Source of the DNA: an uncultured Bacilli bacterium
GTDB taxonomy: Bacteria > Bacillota_I > Bacilli_A > RF39 > UBA660
Direction of reading: 5' to 3'
DNA: 64,000 nucleotides
Assembly: GCA_934101595.1 (NCBI GenBank)
Contig: CAKORR010000001.1
Coordinates: 341,684 to 405,683, forward strand
Below are positions 1 through 8,112 of this stretch, one piece after another. The position numbers were made by a program, and so were the translations under genes. Each line of letters opens with the position of its first letter. Position 1 is the first letter of the stretch. The notes below the pieces were generated by a model that did not search any database, had not been told where the DNA came from, and was given only the letters and a program-made list of their open reading frames with translations.

Positions 1-32
1 TATAAATGATTTTTTTGTTTTTCATCTTTCAC

Positions 33-1142
33 CTATTTTTCAATATATCCACTGGTTTTTTTAGTATACATATCATCTGTTATAGATTTGAATCTCTTAC
101 CATCATAATCATCAGTAAATCCATTGTAAGCTTTATATATTTCATTGGTTTCAGTATCATATACTCTTTCATATCCAAGTGTTGCATCACTTTGTTTTTG
201 GCTCATTATATCATAAGAAGCACTTCTTTTTTCCCATGAATCCATTATGCCGTCAGATATCTCATTACAAATTTTACGAATGTTTTGGAAGTTTTTCATA
301 ACTGCATCTTCTTGAGCATTAAAGCCATTTAAGAATGCATCAGTAAACTCTAATGATGACGCAATAGTATTAAGGGTTTCTTCCCAATCCACAAATTCAT
401 CTTTTGGGGCAGTAAAGAAAATAGCGTCATAAACATTTAAAAAGTAAATATCTATTTTTTTGCCAGACATAATATTTTCGTTAACATAATAAGGTCCTGC
501 GTCATAAACATAAGCTGTAAATACTCCTTCAGCCTCTTTTCCAGATGCATCCAAAAATGAAGCTCTTAAAACATCTCCTCCAAATAATCCTTTACCTAAA
601 TTTTCAATAACCGTAAAATCAGTTAGGGTTGGGAAGGTAAATGTGGCAGTATTATTTAAAGGACCCATATCATTAAATATTTTATAAAACCCTTCAGTGT
701 CTTTTGAGGCAATTACTGATGTTTTTGCAAATATACTATTAGGGTAATATTTTTGTTGCCATTTTTTAGCATCTTCAGATTTATTATAACCTTCACTCTT
801 CAAATTGAAGAAAAATTGATATGTAGGATTTTCTGGATTATAAACTCTAAGATTGTAATGTATGTAATCACCTAATGTTTCAACTTTCCAACCTTTAGGA
901 ATTTTAATTTTGATATTATTATCACTATAATCCTCTAAAGTAACTTTGCTAGCCTCATTAGCAACTATCTTTATTTTTTCTTTCGAATCATAAATAACAC
1001 GATCTTTGCCATTATTCTTTTTAGAATTTTTTTGACCATTAAAAACTAATACTAAAGTTATTGCGACAATTGCTATTACAATTAATCCAATAATATATAT
1101 TTTTTGCTTAGGCACTTCTTTTGCTTTTTCACTTTTTTTCAT
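33..1142 (-). CDS. membrane-anchored extracytoplasmic protein of unknown function
   Basis: About 369 residues. I place the start at the ATG at 1142, preceded by AGAGG at a usable distance; an in-frame ATG 24 bases upstream has no ribosome site. A short Lys-rich cytoplasmic tail is followed by one strong hydrophobic segment (about residues 19-36), then a polar extracytoplasmic region with no Cys pairs. I recognise no family. A stretch around residues 75-95 (IKIPKGWKVETLGDYIHYNL) has the look of a small surface-associated beta domain. It lies upstream of, and divergent from, the serine recombinase, so it may be cargo of the same integrated element. Confident as a gene; function unknown. Confidence 0.75.
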   Translation of the reverse strand: MKKSEKAKEVPKQKIYIIGLIVIAIVAITLVLVFNGQKNSKKNNGKDRVIYDSKEKIKIVANEASKVTLEDYSDNNIKIKIPKGWKVETLGDYIHYNLRVYNPENPTYQFFFNLKSEGYNKSEDAKKWQQKYYPNSIFAKTSVIASKDTEGFYKIFNDMGPLNNTATFTFPTLTDFTVIENLGKGLFGGDVLRASFLDASGKEAEGVFTAYVYDAGPYYVNENIMSGKKIDIYFLNVYDAIFFTAPKDEFVDWEETLNTIASSLEFTDAFLNGFNAQEDAVMKNFQNIRKICNEISDGIMDSWEKRSASYDIMSQKQSDATLGYERVYDTETNEIYKAYNGFTDDYDGKRFKSITDDMYTKKTSGYIEK

Positions 1143-1266
1143 AAATTTACCATCCTCTATTATCATTATAGATTAAAAAATAAAACTTATCAATTAAATT
1201 ATATAATTTTGCTATTATGTTTTTTTTATATTATGAAACATAGAGTTAATTAAAGGGGTGATATAA

Positions 1267-1377
1267 ATAAAGCCTACATATAAAGTGATTGATTTATACT
1301 CCAATCTTGATAGTAAGATTAAAGAAATGGTCAATAATTATCTATCTATAATTTTATTATCAAAAGATAAATTTTAA
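1267..1377 (+). CDS. 36-codon micro-ORF with a putative ATA start, upstream of the recombinase
   Basis: An open frame of 36 codons (beginning IKPTYKVIDLYSNLDSKIKE) sits directly behind a strong ribosome site, AAAGGGGTGAT, with no ATG, GTG or TTG at the expected spacing; ATA occupies that place. It ends TAA-TGA immediately before the recombinase ribosome site, in the same frame as the recombinase. Its high Lys/Ile/Leu content is protein-like. A short ORF just ahead of a serine recombinase is common in mobile elements. The ribosome site and context support a real gene or a recently inactivated one; the start codon is an inference. Confidence 0.4.
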   Translation: MKPTYKVIDLYSNLDSKIKEMVNNYLSIILLSKDKF

Positions 1378-1389
1378 TGAGGTGATATT

Positions 1390-2967
1390 ATAAAAGATTA
1401 TTTACGAGTTGGCATCTACTTAAGACTCTCTCAGGAAGATAAAGATAAAGATTTATTTAAAGATAGTGAATCAATAAAGAATCAAAGGAATATGCTTTTG
1501 GATTATATTAATAGCCATCCTACGTTCAAACTTGTAGATGAGTATAAAGATGAAGATTTATCCGGTGCAGGAACATACAGGCCTGAATTTGAACGTCTTA
1601 TTAAAGATTGTGAGCAAAAAAAGCTTGATGTTGTTTTATCAAAAAGCCAGTCAAGATTTTCAAGAGACATGGAGATTGTTGAAAAGTATATCAACAACAA
1701 ATTCCTCGAATGGAACATTAGATTTATTGGAATAAGTGATAATGCTGATACGTTTAATAGCGGTAATAAAAAAGCAAGGCAAATAAATGGCTTGGTTAAT
1801 GAATGGTATCTAGAAGATATATCTGCTAATATCCGCAGTGCTCTAAATTCAAAAATGAAAAATGGAGAGTTTGTCTCCCCATTTGCTCCTTATGGTTACA
1901 AAGTATCGCCTAACAATACTAATCAATTAATAATCGATGAAGAAGCTTCTTTGATTGTTAAAAAAATTTTTAAATTATATCTTTTAGGAAATGGTTTTTC
2001 AAAAATTGCTAGTATCTTAAACCAAAAAAACATTGCATCCCCTTCACTATATAAGTATAAAAAAGGCATTAAGCTTAATATTATAAGTAATAAAAAGCGC
2101 GAAGATATAAAATGGAACGCGAATGCTATTAAAACAATTCTTACCAATGAAATATATTTAGGAAACTTAGTGCAAGGAAAACGCACTACAATTAGTTATA
2201 AAAATCATAAAATTATTAAAAAAGAAGCACACACATGGATTAAAAGAGAAAAAACACATGAGGCAATAATTGAAAAAAATATTTTTAATAAAGTTAATGA
2301 AAATATAAAAAAGCGGTCTCGTTCTTTGAAGAAAACAGGAGAAATTCATATTTTCTCTAAAAAAGTTATGTGTTTAGAATGTAAAGAATACATGCATAAA
2401 AAATGTTCAAAAAACCATGCGTACATGATTTGTAAAAACTATAAGAATGATCCTAAGTTATGCCAAAATAAGAGTGGCATACGTTATGACTACTTAGAAG
2501 AAACAATTTTAAAAAAAATTAATGATTTAATTATAAAATATTTTGATAAAGAAATGCTTTATAGTTATTTAAAAAATGATAAAGGAAATGAAAAAAAGTT
2601 AAAGTGCCTAATGCATCAAAAGCAAGTTTTAAACATAGATCAAGAAAAAAATAACACTTACTTAAAAAAATTGTATGAAAAACATATAAATAGACTTTAT
2701 AGCGATGAAGAATTCAACAAATTAACAAATATGTATAGAGAAAGTGAGCGCGACATAAAAAATAGAATAGAAAATATAACTAATAAAATCAATGAATGCA
2801 ACAACTATAACGATAACATTAAAAACATTTTAGAGTGTTTTAACAAGGAAAAGAAAATTGGCTTTTTGAATAAATTAATTGTAGATTTATTCGTTGAAAA
2901 AATTTTTGTAGGAGCAATTGATGAAAAAACAAATACTCGAATTATAAAAATCAAATGGAATTTATAA
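1390..2967 (+). CDS. large serine recombinase (resolvase/recombinase/zinc-ribbon), putative ATA start
   Basis: Site-specific recombinase of the large serine family. The open frame begins after an in-frame stop at 1378-1380. Reading from ATA at 1390 gives the full catalytic N-terminus, YLRVGIYLRLSQED, with the nucleophile Ser in the YLRLS motif, then SESIKNQRN and the SKSQSRFSRD segment. The nearest ATG (1492) would remove the catalytic Ser. GAGGTGAT at 1379-1386 sits at normal spacing for an ATA or ATT start. The recombinase domain (PFAPYGYKVSP, about residues 155-165), a Cys-rich zinc ribbon (CLEC, then CKNYKNDPKLC) and a C-terminal coiled coil follow, about 525 residues in all, normal for the family. 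The stop lies 4 bp from a 39-bp inverted-repeat site, the usual gene-att arrangement. Either AUA initiates, or one G-to-A change has disabled the gene. Confidence 0.88.
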   Translation: MKDYLRVGIYLRLSQEDKDKDLFKDSESIKNQRNMLLDYINSHPTFKLVDEYKDEDLSGAGTYRPEFERLIKDCEQKKLDVVLSKSQSRFSRDMEIVEKYINNKFLEWNIRFIGISDNADTFNSGNKKARQINGLVNEWYLEDISANIRSALNSKMKNGEFVSPFAPYGYKVSPNNTNQLIIDEEASLIVKKIFKLYLLGNGFSKIASILNQKNIASPSLYKYKKGIKLNIISNKKREDIKWNANAIKTILTNEIYLGNLVQGKRTTISYKNHKIIKKEAHTWIKREKTHEAIIEKNIFNKVNENIKKRSRSLKKTGEIHIFSKKVMCLECKEYMHKKCSKNHAYMICKNYKNDPKLCQNKSGIRYDYLEETILKKINDLIIKYFDKEMLYSYLKNDKGNEKKLKCLMHQKQVLNIDQEKNNTYLKKLYEKHINRLYSDEEFNKLTNMYRESERDIKNRIENITNKINECNNYNDNIKNILECFNKEKKIGFLNKLIVDLFVEKIFVGAIDEKTNTRIIKIKWNL

Positions 2968-2970
2968 AAA

Positions 2971-3009
2971 TGTTCTTATAATATTCAAAGAGTTGCTTTA
3001 ATAAGAACA
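2971..3009. other. putative recombinase attachment site (attR-like inverted repeat)
   Basis: TGTTCTTAT (2971-2979) and ATAAGAACA (3001-3009) form a perfect 9-bp inverted repeat around a 21-bp centre. The site begins 4 bp after the recombinase stop. It also marks the point where the ABC ATPase reading frame begins to look native (QRVALIRT). Length, symmetry and position fit a hybrid att site of a large serine integrase; the crossover would lie near CAAAGAG at the centre. Confidence 0.6.
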
Positions 3010-3327
3010 CTCGCCATTAATCCAGATATCTTGTTTTTAGACGAACCATTCAGTGCTTTAGATTATCAAACACGTTTATCAGTTAGCGACGATGTTTATC
3101 AAATTATAAAAAAAGAGAAAAAAACAGTCATAATGATAACTCATGACATTGCCGAAGCCATTAGTTTAGCTGATAGAATAGTCATCTTATCTAAAAGGCC
3201 TGGAAAAATAAAAAAAATATACAATATTGAACTAACTAACAAATCAACACCAATAAATAATCGTAATACTAAAGAATTTCCAATTATCTACAACCAAATC
3301 TGGAAGGACTTAGATATAAATGTCTGA
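2971..3327 (+). pseudogene. 3' half of an ABC transporter ATPase (SsuB/TauB-like), truncated by insertion
   Basis: The frame reads SYNIQRVALIRTLAINPDIL, then FLDEPFSALDY, then MITHDIAEAISLADR. It therefore has the tail of the signature region, Walker B, D-loop and H-loop of a nitrate/sulfonate/thiamine-precursor type ABC ATPase. The Walker A half and the LSGGM part of the signature are missing and do not occur upstream in the window. The native sequence starts at the inverted-repeat site beside the recombinase gene. The piece overlaps the permease gene by 8 bp, as in an original ATPase-permease operon. It cannot hydrolyse ATP alone; the N-terminal half is probably at the far end of the inserted element. 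Confidence 0.85.
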
Positions 3328-4105
3328 AGCTCAAAAAGAATATTTAAAAAAGAGAAAAATAGAAAAAGCATTAATATTTTTAGTTCAAGTATTACTTGTT
3401 GTTTTATTTTTCTTTACGTGGGAATTTTTAGCAAAAAAAGGCATTATAAATACGTTTATATATTCAAGTCCATCAAGAATTATTAAAACTATTGGCAATT
3501 TAGTTAATAGTGGAAATTTCTTCAAACATATATTTCAAACAGTTTATGAAGTGATTATTTCCTTTGTATTAGGTGGAATCATGGGATTCATACTAGCAAT
3601 TATTTTATATGAATTTAAATATTTAGCTAAAATAATGGATCCTTTCTTAGTTCTTTTAAACTCAATGCCAAAAGTTGCTCTAGGGCCATTAATTATAATA
3701 ATCGCTGGAGCAAATATAAAAAGTGTTATCGTAATGGCTCTACTTATAAATCTTATTATAACTTTAACTACTATTTATAACGGACTTATAAGTACGCCTT
3801 CAAATGAAATAAAGCTTTTAAAATCTTTTAAAGCAAGTAAGATACAAATACTTTATAAGCTTGTCATTCCACATAGTTTTAACACCATAATAACTTCCCT
3901 AAAGTTAAATATTTCAATGACTTTAATTGGAGTAATTATGGGTGAATTCCTAGTTAGTAAGCAGGGTATAGGATACCTAATTATATATGGAACACAAGTT
4001 TTTGATTTAGATTTAGTGATGAGTGGTATATTTATATTGCTCATAATATCATTTCTATTATATGAAATTGTATTCTTAATAGAAAAAAAATTAATAAAGA
4101 ATTAA
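3320..4105 (+). CDS. ABC transporter permease, SsuC/TauC/ThiX-like
   Basis: 261 residues with about six hydrophobic helices, of the BPD_transp_1 type used for uptake of sulfonates, nitrate or pyrimidine precursors. The family EAA-like loop is around residues 165-185 (LLKSFKASKIQILYKLVIP). It would pair with the ATPase whose 3' half overlaps its start by 8 bp. No substrate-binding protein is visible nearby, so the substrate cannot be given. With the ATPase cut, the permease is likely non-functional unless the element excises or its promoter and partner lie elsewhere. Confidence 0.85.
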   Translation: MSEAQKEYLKKRKIEKALIFLVQVLLVVLFFFTWEFLAKKGIINTFIYSSPSRIIKTIGNLVNSGNFFKHIFQTVYEVIISFVLGGIMGFILAIILYEFKYLAKIMDPFLVLLNSMPKVALGPLIIIIAGANIKSVIVMALLINLIITLTTIYNGLISTPSNEIKLLKSFKASKIQILYKLVIPHSFNTIITSLKLNISMTLIGVIMGEFLVSKQGIGYLIIYGTQVFDLDLVMSGIFILLIISFLLYEIVFLIEKKLIKN

Positions 4106-4128
4106 CCATATCTTGGTTAATTCTTTAT
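4094..4128. terminator. bidirectional intrinsic terminator
   Basis: A perfect 14-bp stem, ATAAAGAATTAACC with its complement, closes a 7-base loop. It contains the stop codons of both the permease (+) and sua5 (-), which converge here. Confidence 0.8.
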
Positions 4129-5153
4129 AGTTCAATATAATTATGAGAGCAGGCTCTTATAAGTCTATTCATAATAGCTATCCCTAAGCCTTCTTTTTTT
4201 ACGCCCTCAATAATAACTAAATCATAAACGGTTTTATCCGCCTCACGCAAGGCATGAAAAATATTATGAGACATATCCACTAAAGTTTTTCCCAAATCAT
4301 AGACTTCGTCGCCAAAAAATTTAACATTATCATGCCTGCAAATTACTAACACTCTTTTTTCTTTTTTTATTTTATTAACTTCTTTAATAAATTTATTATT
4401 ATCTTCGCTATAAATAAGTAAACATTTTATTTTTGGAGCATAATGTTTGTATTTCATTCCTGGTGAACGGACTAATTCGCCTTTTTTTATGCTATGAAAT
4501 AAATTCTTATCAAGTTTTACTTTGAAGCCGTAGTTCATAAAATCTTCTGGAGTAATTTTACCAGGTCTTAAAATATTTACAACATCATCAACTACTCTTA
4601 TAACAGTGGACTCAAGTCCAATCGTAGTTGGCCCTCCATCAATTATACAATCTACGTTATCCTTTAGTTCATCTATTATATCTAAAATATCAGTTCCAGA
4701 AGGACGCCCAGATATATTAGCAGATGGTGCTGCAATTGGCGTATTAGCGTATTTAATTAACTCATGAGCAATTTTATTACTAGGCATTCTTACTCCAACT
4801 GTATCTAAACCACCACTTACGCTACTTGGAACTACTTCCTTTTTAGGTAAAATTATCGTAAGTGGTCCAGGAAAGAACGTTTCCATTAAATCTTTTTCCA
4901 TGTCACTTATATTTTTTGCAATCATATCAACCATTTTAAAATCGCTTACATGCAAAATCAAAGGATTATCAGTTGCTCTTTTCTTAGATGCAAAAATCTT
5001 TTTTACAGCCTCATCATTTAACCCATCAGCACCAATACCGTATACAGTCTCGGTTGGAAACACAACTAAATTACCAGATTTTATCAAATTGCTTGCAAAT
5101 ATGTACTGACTCTTTTTAGTTTCTTTTTTCATATCTATTATAGTTGCACTCAT
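4125..5153 (-). CDS. sua5: L-threonylcarbamoyladenylate synthase (Sua5/YwlC type)
   Basis: Makes threonylcarbamoyl-AMP from Thr, bicarbonate and ATP, the first step of tRNA t6A37 synthesis; TsaB, TsaD and TsaE at 60.4-62.8 kb complete the pathway. The N-terminal YrdC domain (about 1-200) shows VVFPTETVYGIGADG, SKKRATDNPL and PSANISGRPSG. A C-terminal Sua5 domain follows SPGMKYKHYAPK, so it is the two-domain form, about 342 residues. I choose ATG at 5153 (AAGGG 10 bases upstream) over GTG at 5162. It follows nusG, where rplK often lies in relatives, and is separated from it by a terminator. Confidence 0.95.
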   Translation of the reverse strand: MSATIIDMKKETKKSQYIFASNLIKSGNLVVFPTETVYGIGADGLNDEAVKKIFASKKRATDNPLILHVSDFKMVDMIAKNISDMEKDLMETFFPGPLTIILPKKEVVPSSVSGGLDTVGVRMPSNKIAHELIKYANTPIAAPSANISGRPSGTDILDIIDELKDNVDCIIDGGPTTIGLESTVIRVVDDVVNILRPGKITPEDFMNYGFKVKLDKNLFHSIKKGELVRSPGMKYKHYAPKIKCLLIYSEDNNKFIKEVNKIKKEKRVLVICRHDNVKFFGDEVYDLGKTLVDMSHNIFHALREADKTVYDLVIIEGVKKEGLGIAIMNRLIRACSHNYIEL

Positions 5154-5185
5154 ATTTATCACTACCCTTATAATACAATAAAATC

Positions 5186-5212
5186 ACAAAAAAAGTTACA
5201 ATTTTGTAACTT
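5186..5212 (-). terminator. intrinsic terminator of the secE-nusG unit
   Basis: GTTACA-ATTT-TGTAAC hairpin (5195-5210) followed on the minus strand by a run of seven T. It overlaps the nusG stop, so sua5 probably has its own promoter in the short gap. Confidence 0.8.
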
Positions 5213-5744
5213 AATCTTTTTTTACTTGATATAATTCAACTTCTACAGGAGTCTCTTGGCCAAACAAATCAATTAATACATTAATTCTGTTATTTTCTGT
5301 ATCAATAGAATCAATCTTTCCAAGCATTCCTTTAAATGGACCATCTGTAATTGAAACTGAATCACCTACAGCAAGTTCACTTTCAACATCAACTCTAGTA
5401 AGTCCCATACTAGATAAAATTCTATCAATTTCCTGAGGTAATAATGGGGTTGGCTTTGCGCCTTTACCGCTTGAACCAATAAATCCAGTAACTCCAGGTG
5501 TATTACGTACAACGTACCAAGCTTCATCACTCATAATCATTTCAACAAGGACATAACCAGGGAACATTTTTTTAACTTTTTCTTTTTTTACACCATCTTT
5601 AATTTCAACTTCAGTTGTTTCTGGGATGATAACACGGAAAATGTAATCTTGCATTCCCATGGATTCTGTACGTGCTTCTAATTTTTCTTTAACTTTGCTT
5701 TCGTGTCCACTATAAGTGTTAACAACATACCATTCTTTTTCCAT
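5211..5744 (-). CDS. nusG: transcription termination/antitermination factor NusG
   Basis: 177 residues. The NGN domain starts KEWYVVNTYSGHE and contains FPGYVLVEM and RNTPGVTGFIGSSGK. The C-terminal KOW domain has VGDSVSITDGPFKGMLGKI. It binds RNA polymerase and modulates pausing and Rho or ribosome coupling. SD AAAGGGG lies 11 bases upstream of the ATG, inside the secE end; the two genes share one base. The order sigH-secE-nusG is the standard Bacillota arrangement, but no rplK/rplA follow. Confidence 0.97.
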   Translation of the reverse strand: MEKEWYVVNTYSGHESKVKEKLEARTESMGMQDYIFRVIIPETTEVEIKDGVKKEKVKKMFPGYVLVEMIMSDEAWYVVRNTPGVTGFIGSSGKGAKPTPLLPQEIDRILSSMGLTRVDVESELAVGDSVSITDGPFKGMLGKIDSIDTENNRINVLIDLFGQETPVEVELYQVKKD

Positions 5745-6007
5745 TAATTAAACAACCCCTTTATTGCTGACATTCCTAAATTTAATAATGCAAATAAAAT
5801 TACAAACAATAAAATAAAGACAATCGTCGCTATAGTGTATTTTAAAACTTCTTTTCTTGAAGGCCATTTTACTTTTTTTAGTTCACTCTTTACTGCTTTA
5901 AAATACGGCTCTCTTTTTTTTGTTTCCTTTTTTTTAGTTTTTTTCACTTTTGGAGCTTTTACTTTTTCTTCTTTTTTTAATTTTTTGTCTTCTGTTTCTT
6001 TTTTCAT
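5744..6007 (-). CDS. secE: preprotein translocase subunit SecE
   Basis: 87 residues. A long Lys-rich N-terminal tail (about 1-35) is followed by the conserved PYFKAVKSELKKVKWPSRKE and one C-terminal membrane helix (about 57-80). It is the clamp subunit of SecYEG in the cytoplasmic membrane. GAGGGGAT sits just ahead of the ATG. Only about 100 bp separate it from sigH, so rpmG, often found here in Bacillus-type genomes, is absent from this position. Confidence 0.95.
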   Translation of the reverse strand: MKKETEDKKLKKEEKVKAPKVKKTKKKETKKREPYFKAVKSELKKVKWPSRKEVLKYTIATIVFILLFVILFALLNLGMSAIKGLFN

Positions 6008-6077
6008 ATTATCCCCTCAAATTTTTTGTAAATTAAAAAACACTTTCGTGTTCATTTATAATCTAACATAAAAACTT

Positions 6078-6107
6078 AAAAAAAGCAACAAATATTTTAA
6101 TTGTTGC
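6078..6107 (-). terminator. intrinsic terminator after sigH
   Basis: GCAACAA and TTGTTGC (6085-6107) form a hairpin with a 9-base loop, followed on the minus strand by seven T. It separates the rlmB-sigH unit from secE-nusG. Confidence 0.8.
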
Positions 6108-6109
6108 CT

Positions 6110-6718
6110 TTATAAAATAATCTTTTTAACTTTTGTTTTAATACGTTGTATAGTATTGTCTATCTGTTTAGGCTCCTTTTCCAAAAGCTCAGCTATCTCT
6201 ATATAGCTAAAATTGTTTATCATTAATTCAAAAACTTGAGATTCGAAATCTGACAAACTTTCTTTGATTTTAGAAAGTAACTCTTGATAATGTTCTTCCT
6301 CTTCGATGTTTAATAAAGGATCATTTTTCCTTTCATCACTAATAAGCTCAATTAGAGGAACCCCAAATTCTTCATAAGTTTTGTCTAGTGAATATGACTC
6401 ATTAATTATACGATTCTTTTTGGCTTTTGCACTAGCAATTGCTTTTTGTAATCTACGTCCAATGCAAAGAGACAAAAACGTTTTAAAAGAAGCACTCTTA
6501 TCTTCTTTATAATCATTAAGAGCATCATTAAAGCCATATAAAGCTTCACTATATAATTCTTTAGAATCAATGCCAAGTTCTTTGGCTATGTAAGAATATT
6601 TTTTTATAACTATATTTAATACATATTTGTATTTATCAAACAGCATTTCTTTAGCATCTTCGTTATTTTCACACACCATCATAAAAATCTCACCATCCGG
6701 ATAGTCGTTATAATCCAT
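6110..6718 (-). CDS. sigH: RNA polymerase sigma factor, SigH family
   Basis: 202 residues of sigma-70 type. Region 2 includes LYSEALYGFNDALNDYKED and SFKTFLSLCIGRRLQKAI; the linker has NESYSLDKT; region 4 has a C-terminal helix-turn-helix (FSYIEIAELLEKEPKQIDNT). The SLD linker and SFKTF segment match the stationary-phase/sporulation sigma-H group. Position agrees: it follows rlmB by 2 bp and precedes secE-nusG, as in Bacillus. In sporulating Bacillota this factor drives early sporulation genes; the spoIIA/spoVA block at 22.6-25.4 kb is a likely downstream target by family knowledge only. Confidence 0.9.
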   Translation of the reverse strand: MDYNDYPDGEIFMMVCENNEDAKEMLFDKYKYVLNIVIKKYSYIAKELGIDSKELYSEALYGFNDALNDYKEDKSASFKTFLSLCIGRRLQKAIASAKAKKNRIINESYSLDKTYEEFGVPLIELISDERKNDPLLNIEEEEHYQELLSKIKESLSDFESQVFELMINNFSYIEIAELLEKEPKQIDNTIQRIKTKVKKIIL

Positions 6719-6720
6719 AT

Positions 6721-7395
6721 CTACCTTAACATTTCATAAATTAAAATTCCTGCTGACACAGACGCATTTAAACTGTTAATTTTACCTTTCATAGGAATGC
6801 TCACGATAAAATCAGATTCATCCCTAACCAATCTAGATATTCCACTGCCTTCATTTCCAATAATCAAACATTTTTTACCACTATAGTCTAAATCATAAAG
6901 ATTCGTGCCATCCATATCTGCAGCAAATATGAAATAACCTTTCTTTTTTAATGTTTTTATTGTATTGACGATATTACTAACTAAAATGATTTTTACATTT
7001 TCCAGTGCTCCTGCTGACACTTTCATAACTGTATCATTTATTAATGCTGAACGGTCTTTTGGTATTATTATACTTTTAACGCCAGCACATTCACATGTTC
7101 TTATAATTGCCCCTAAATTATGAGGATCAACTATATGATCTAGTAATATAACAAATTCCTCTTCGCCAATCGATTCAATATTATAATATTGATAATCAAA
7201 AATATCAACTACGATTCCTTGATGATTTCCAGTAGTTAGTCTATCTAAAACTTTATTATCAACAATATCATATTTAATTTTTTGAGCCTTTAAGTATTCA
7301 AAAATACTTTTTTCGTTAATATTTCTATTTATATAAACTTTTTTAATTTTCTTTGAATCCAACTCTTTCAAAACATTCTTTCCGTACACTAACAT
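6721..7395 (-). CDS. rlmB: 23S rRNA 2'-O-methyltransferase, RlmB/TrmH (SpoU) family
   Basis: 224 residues. The SPOUT motifs are visible: LDHIVDPHNLGAIIRTCECAG (motif 1), IIGNEGSGISRLV (motif 2) and IPMKGKINSLNASVSAGILI (motif 3). An N-terminal substrate-binding domain (YGKNVLKELDSKKIKKVYIN) precedes them. The enzyme methylates a ribose of 23S rRNA using SAM through a knotted dimer. SD GAGGTGAT precedes the ATG. It lies in the syntenic position before sigH. Confidence 0.92.
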   Translation of the reverse strand: MLVYGKNVLKELDSKKIKKVYINRNINEKSIFEYLKAQKIKYDIVDNKVLDRLTTGNHQGIVVDIFDYQYYNIESIGEEEFVILLDHIVDPHNLGAIIRTCECAGVKSIIIPKDRSALINDTVMKVSAGALENVKIILVSNIVNTIKTLKKKGYFIFAADMDGTNLYDLDYSGKKCLIIGNEGSGISRLVRDESDFIVSIPMKGKINSLNASVSAGILIYEMLR

Positions 7396-7410
7396 AATAT
7401 CACCTCACTA

Positions 7411-7432
7411 AAAAAAACAGCTTTTTAAGCTG
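7411..7432 (-). terminator. intrinsic terminator after the sipW operon
   Basis: CAGCTT-TTT-AAGCTG hairpin overlapping the stop of the TasA-like gene, followed on the minus strand by seven T. Confidence 0.75.
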
Positions 7433-8066
7433 CGCTTTCACTAGCTTTTGCTTCATCTACAACACTTGAAACATCAACTTTTAAATATACATAATCGCCA
7501 ATTATATCTGTAGGAGCATCACTTTTTATCCAAACTTTTATAGCAAAAGTTTCACTATTATTACCAGATCCTAATTGAGATAATTTATCACTATAAATAT
7601 CGTATAAATTTTCATCTTCTTTTGACTTTGAAAGCCCTGATAAGGTAGTTGGTTCTAGAATAAGCTCACCATTTTTATAAACAGCAATTCTAATATAATC
7701 ATGACTAAGCAACTTATCTCCGTCATTTTTGTCTGTTCTTTTATTAAACTCGTTTAAATCGTTGCCTATTCTTAATACGTATTCGGCAGGTAAGGTTCCT
7801 TTGTTTTCGACTGATAATGTTGAAACCAAAGTTTCTTTTGTTAAAGCATCTTCATCACTCATAGGAACCAAGTTCGTTTCAGAAATTGCTTCGGAATTTG
7901 CTCCGTAAGTAACTGATAGTGTTCCAGTTTCAATTACTTGATTATTCATATTAGTATTTACTTGAAAAAATAAAGCATAGCTTGTACCAGAAACTAATAA
8001 AGCAAGGCATATAACGCTGATTGCGATTACATAAGATTGCTTTTTTATATTATCTTTAAAGTTCAT
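7425..8066 (-). CDS. TasA/camelysin-like exported protein with SipW-class signal peptide
   Basis: 213 residues. The N-terminus KKQSYVIAISVICLALLVSGTSYALF is a SipW-type signal peptide with cleavage expected near TSYA. The mature part is beta-rich (TGTLSVTYG, LSVENKGTLPAEYVLRIGND, TFAIKVWIKSDAPT, YVYLKVDVSS), matching the TasA/CalY fold of fibre-forming matrix proteins. It is the last gene of the sipW operon, where tasA normally sits. Two more proteins of this class occur at 59.8 and 62.9 kb. The family call is good; fibre formation is inferred. Confidence 0.85.
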   Translation of the reverse strand: MNFKDNIKKQSYVIAISVICLALLVSGTSYALFFQVNTNMNNQVIETGTLSVTYGANSEAISETNLVPMSDEDALTKETLVSTLSVENKGTLPAEYVLRIGNDLNEFNKRTDKNDGDKLLSHDYIRIAVYKNGELILEPTTLSGLSKSKEDENLYDIYSDKLSQLGSGNNSETFAIKVWIKSDAPTDIIGDYVYLKVDVSSVVDEAKASESAA

Positions 8067-8112
8067 ATTATCACCATATTAATAATAACAAAAAAGGATA
8101 GAAAAGACAAGT

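Noticed and set aside
1492..2967. ATG at 1492 as start of the recombinase
   Set aside because: It would delete the catalytic Ser and the first beta strand; the upstream frame is open and protein-like to 1390.
5211..5744. Alternative genetic code (UGA as Trp), considered because of the very AT-rich genome
   Set aside because: Trp codons in nusG, pnp and other conserved genes are TGG, and TGA ends genes such as scpA at conserved lengths.
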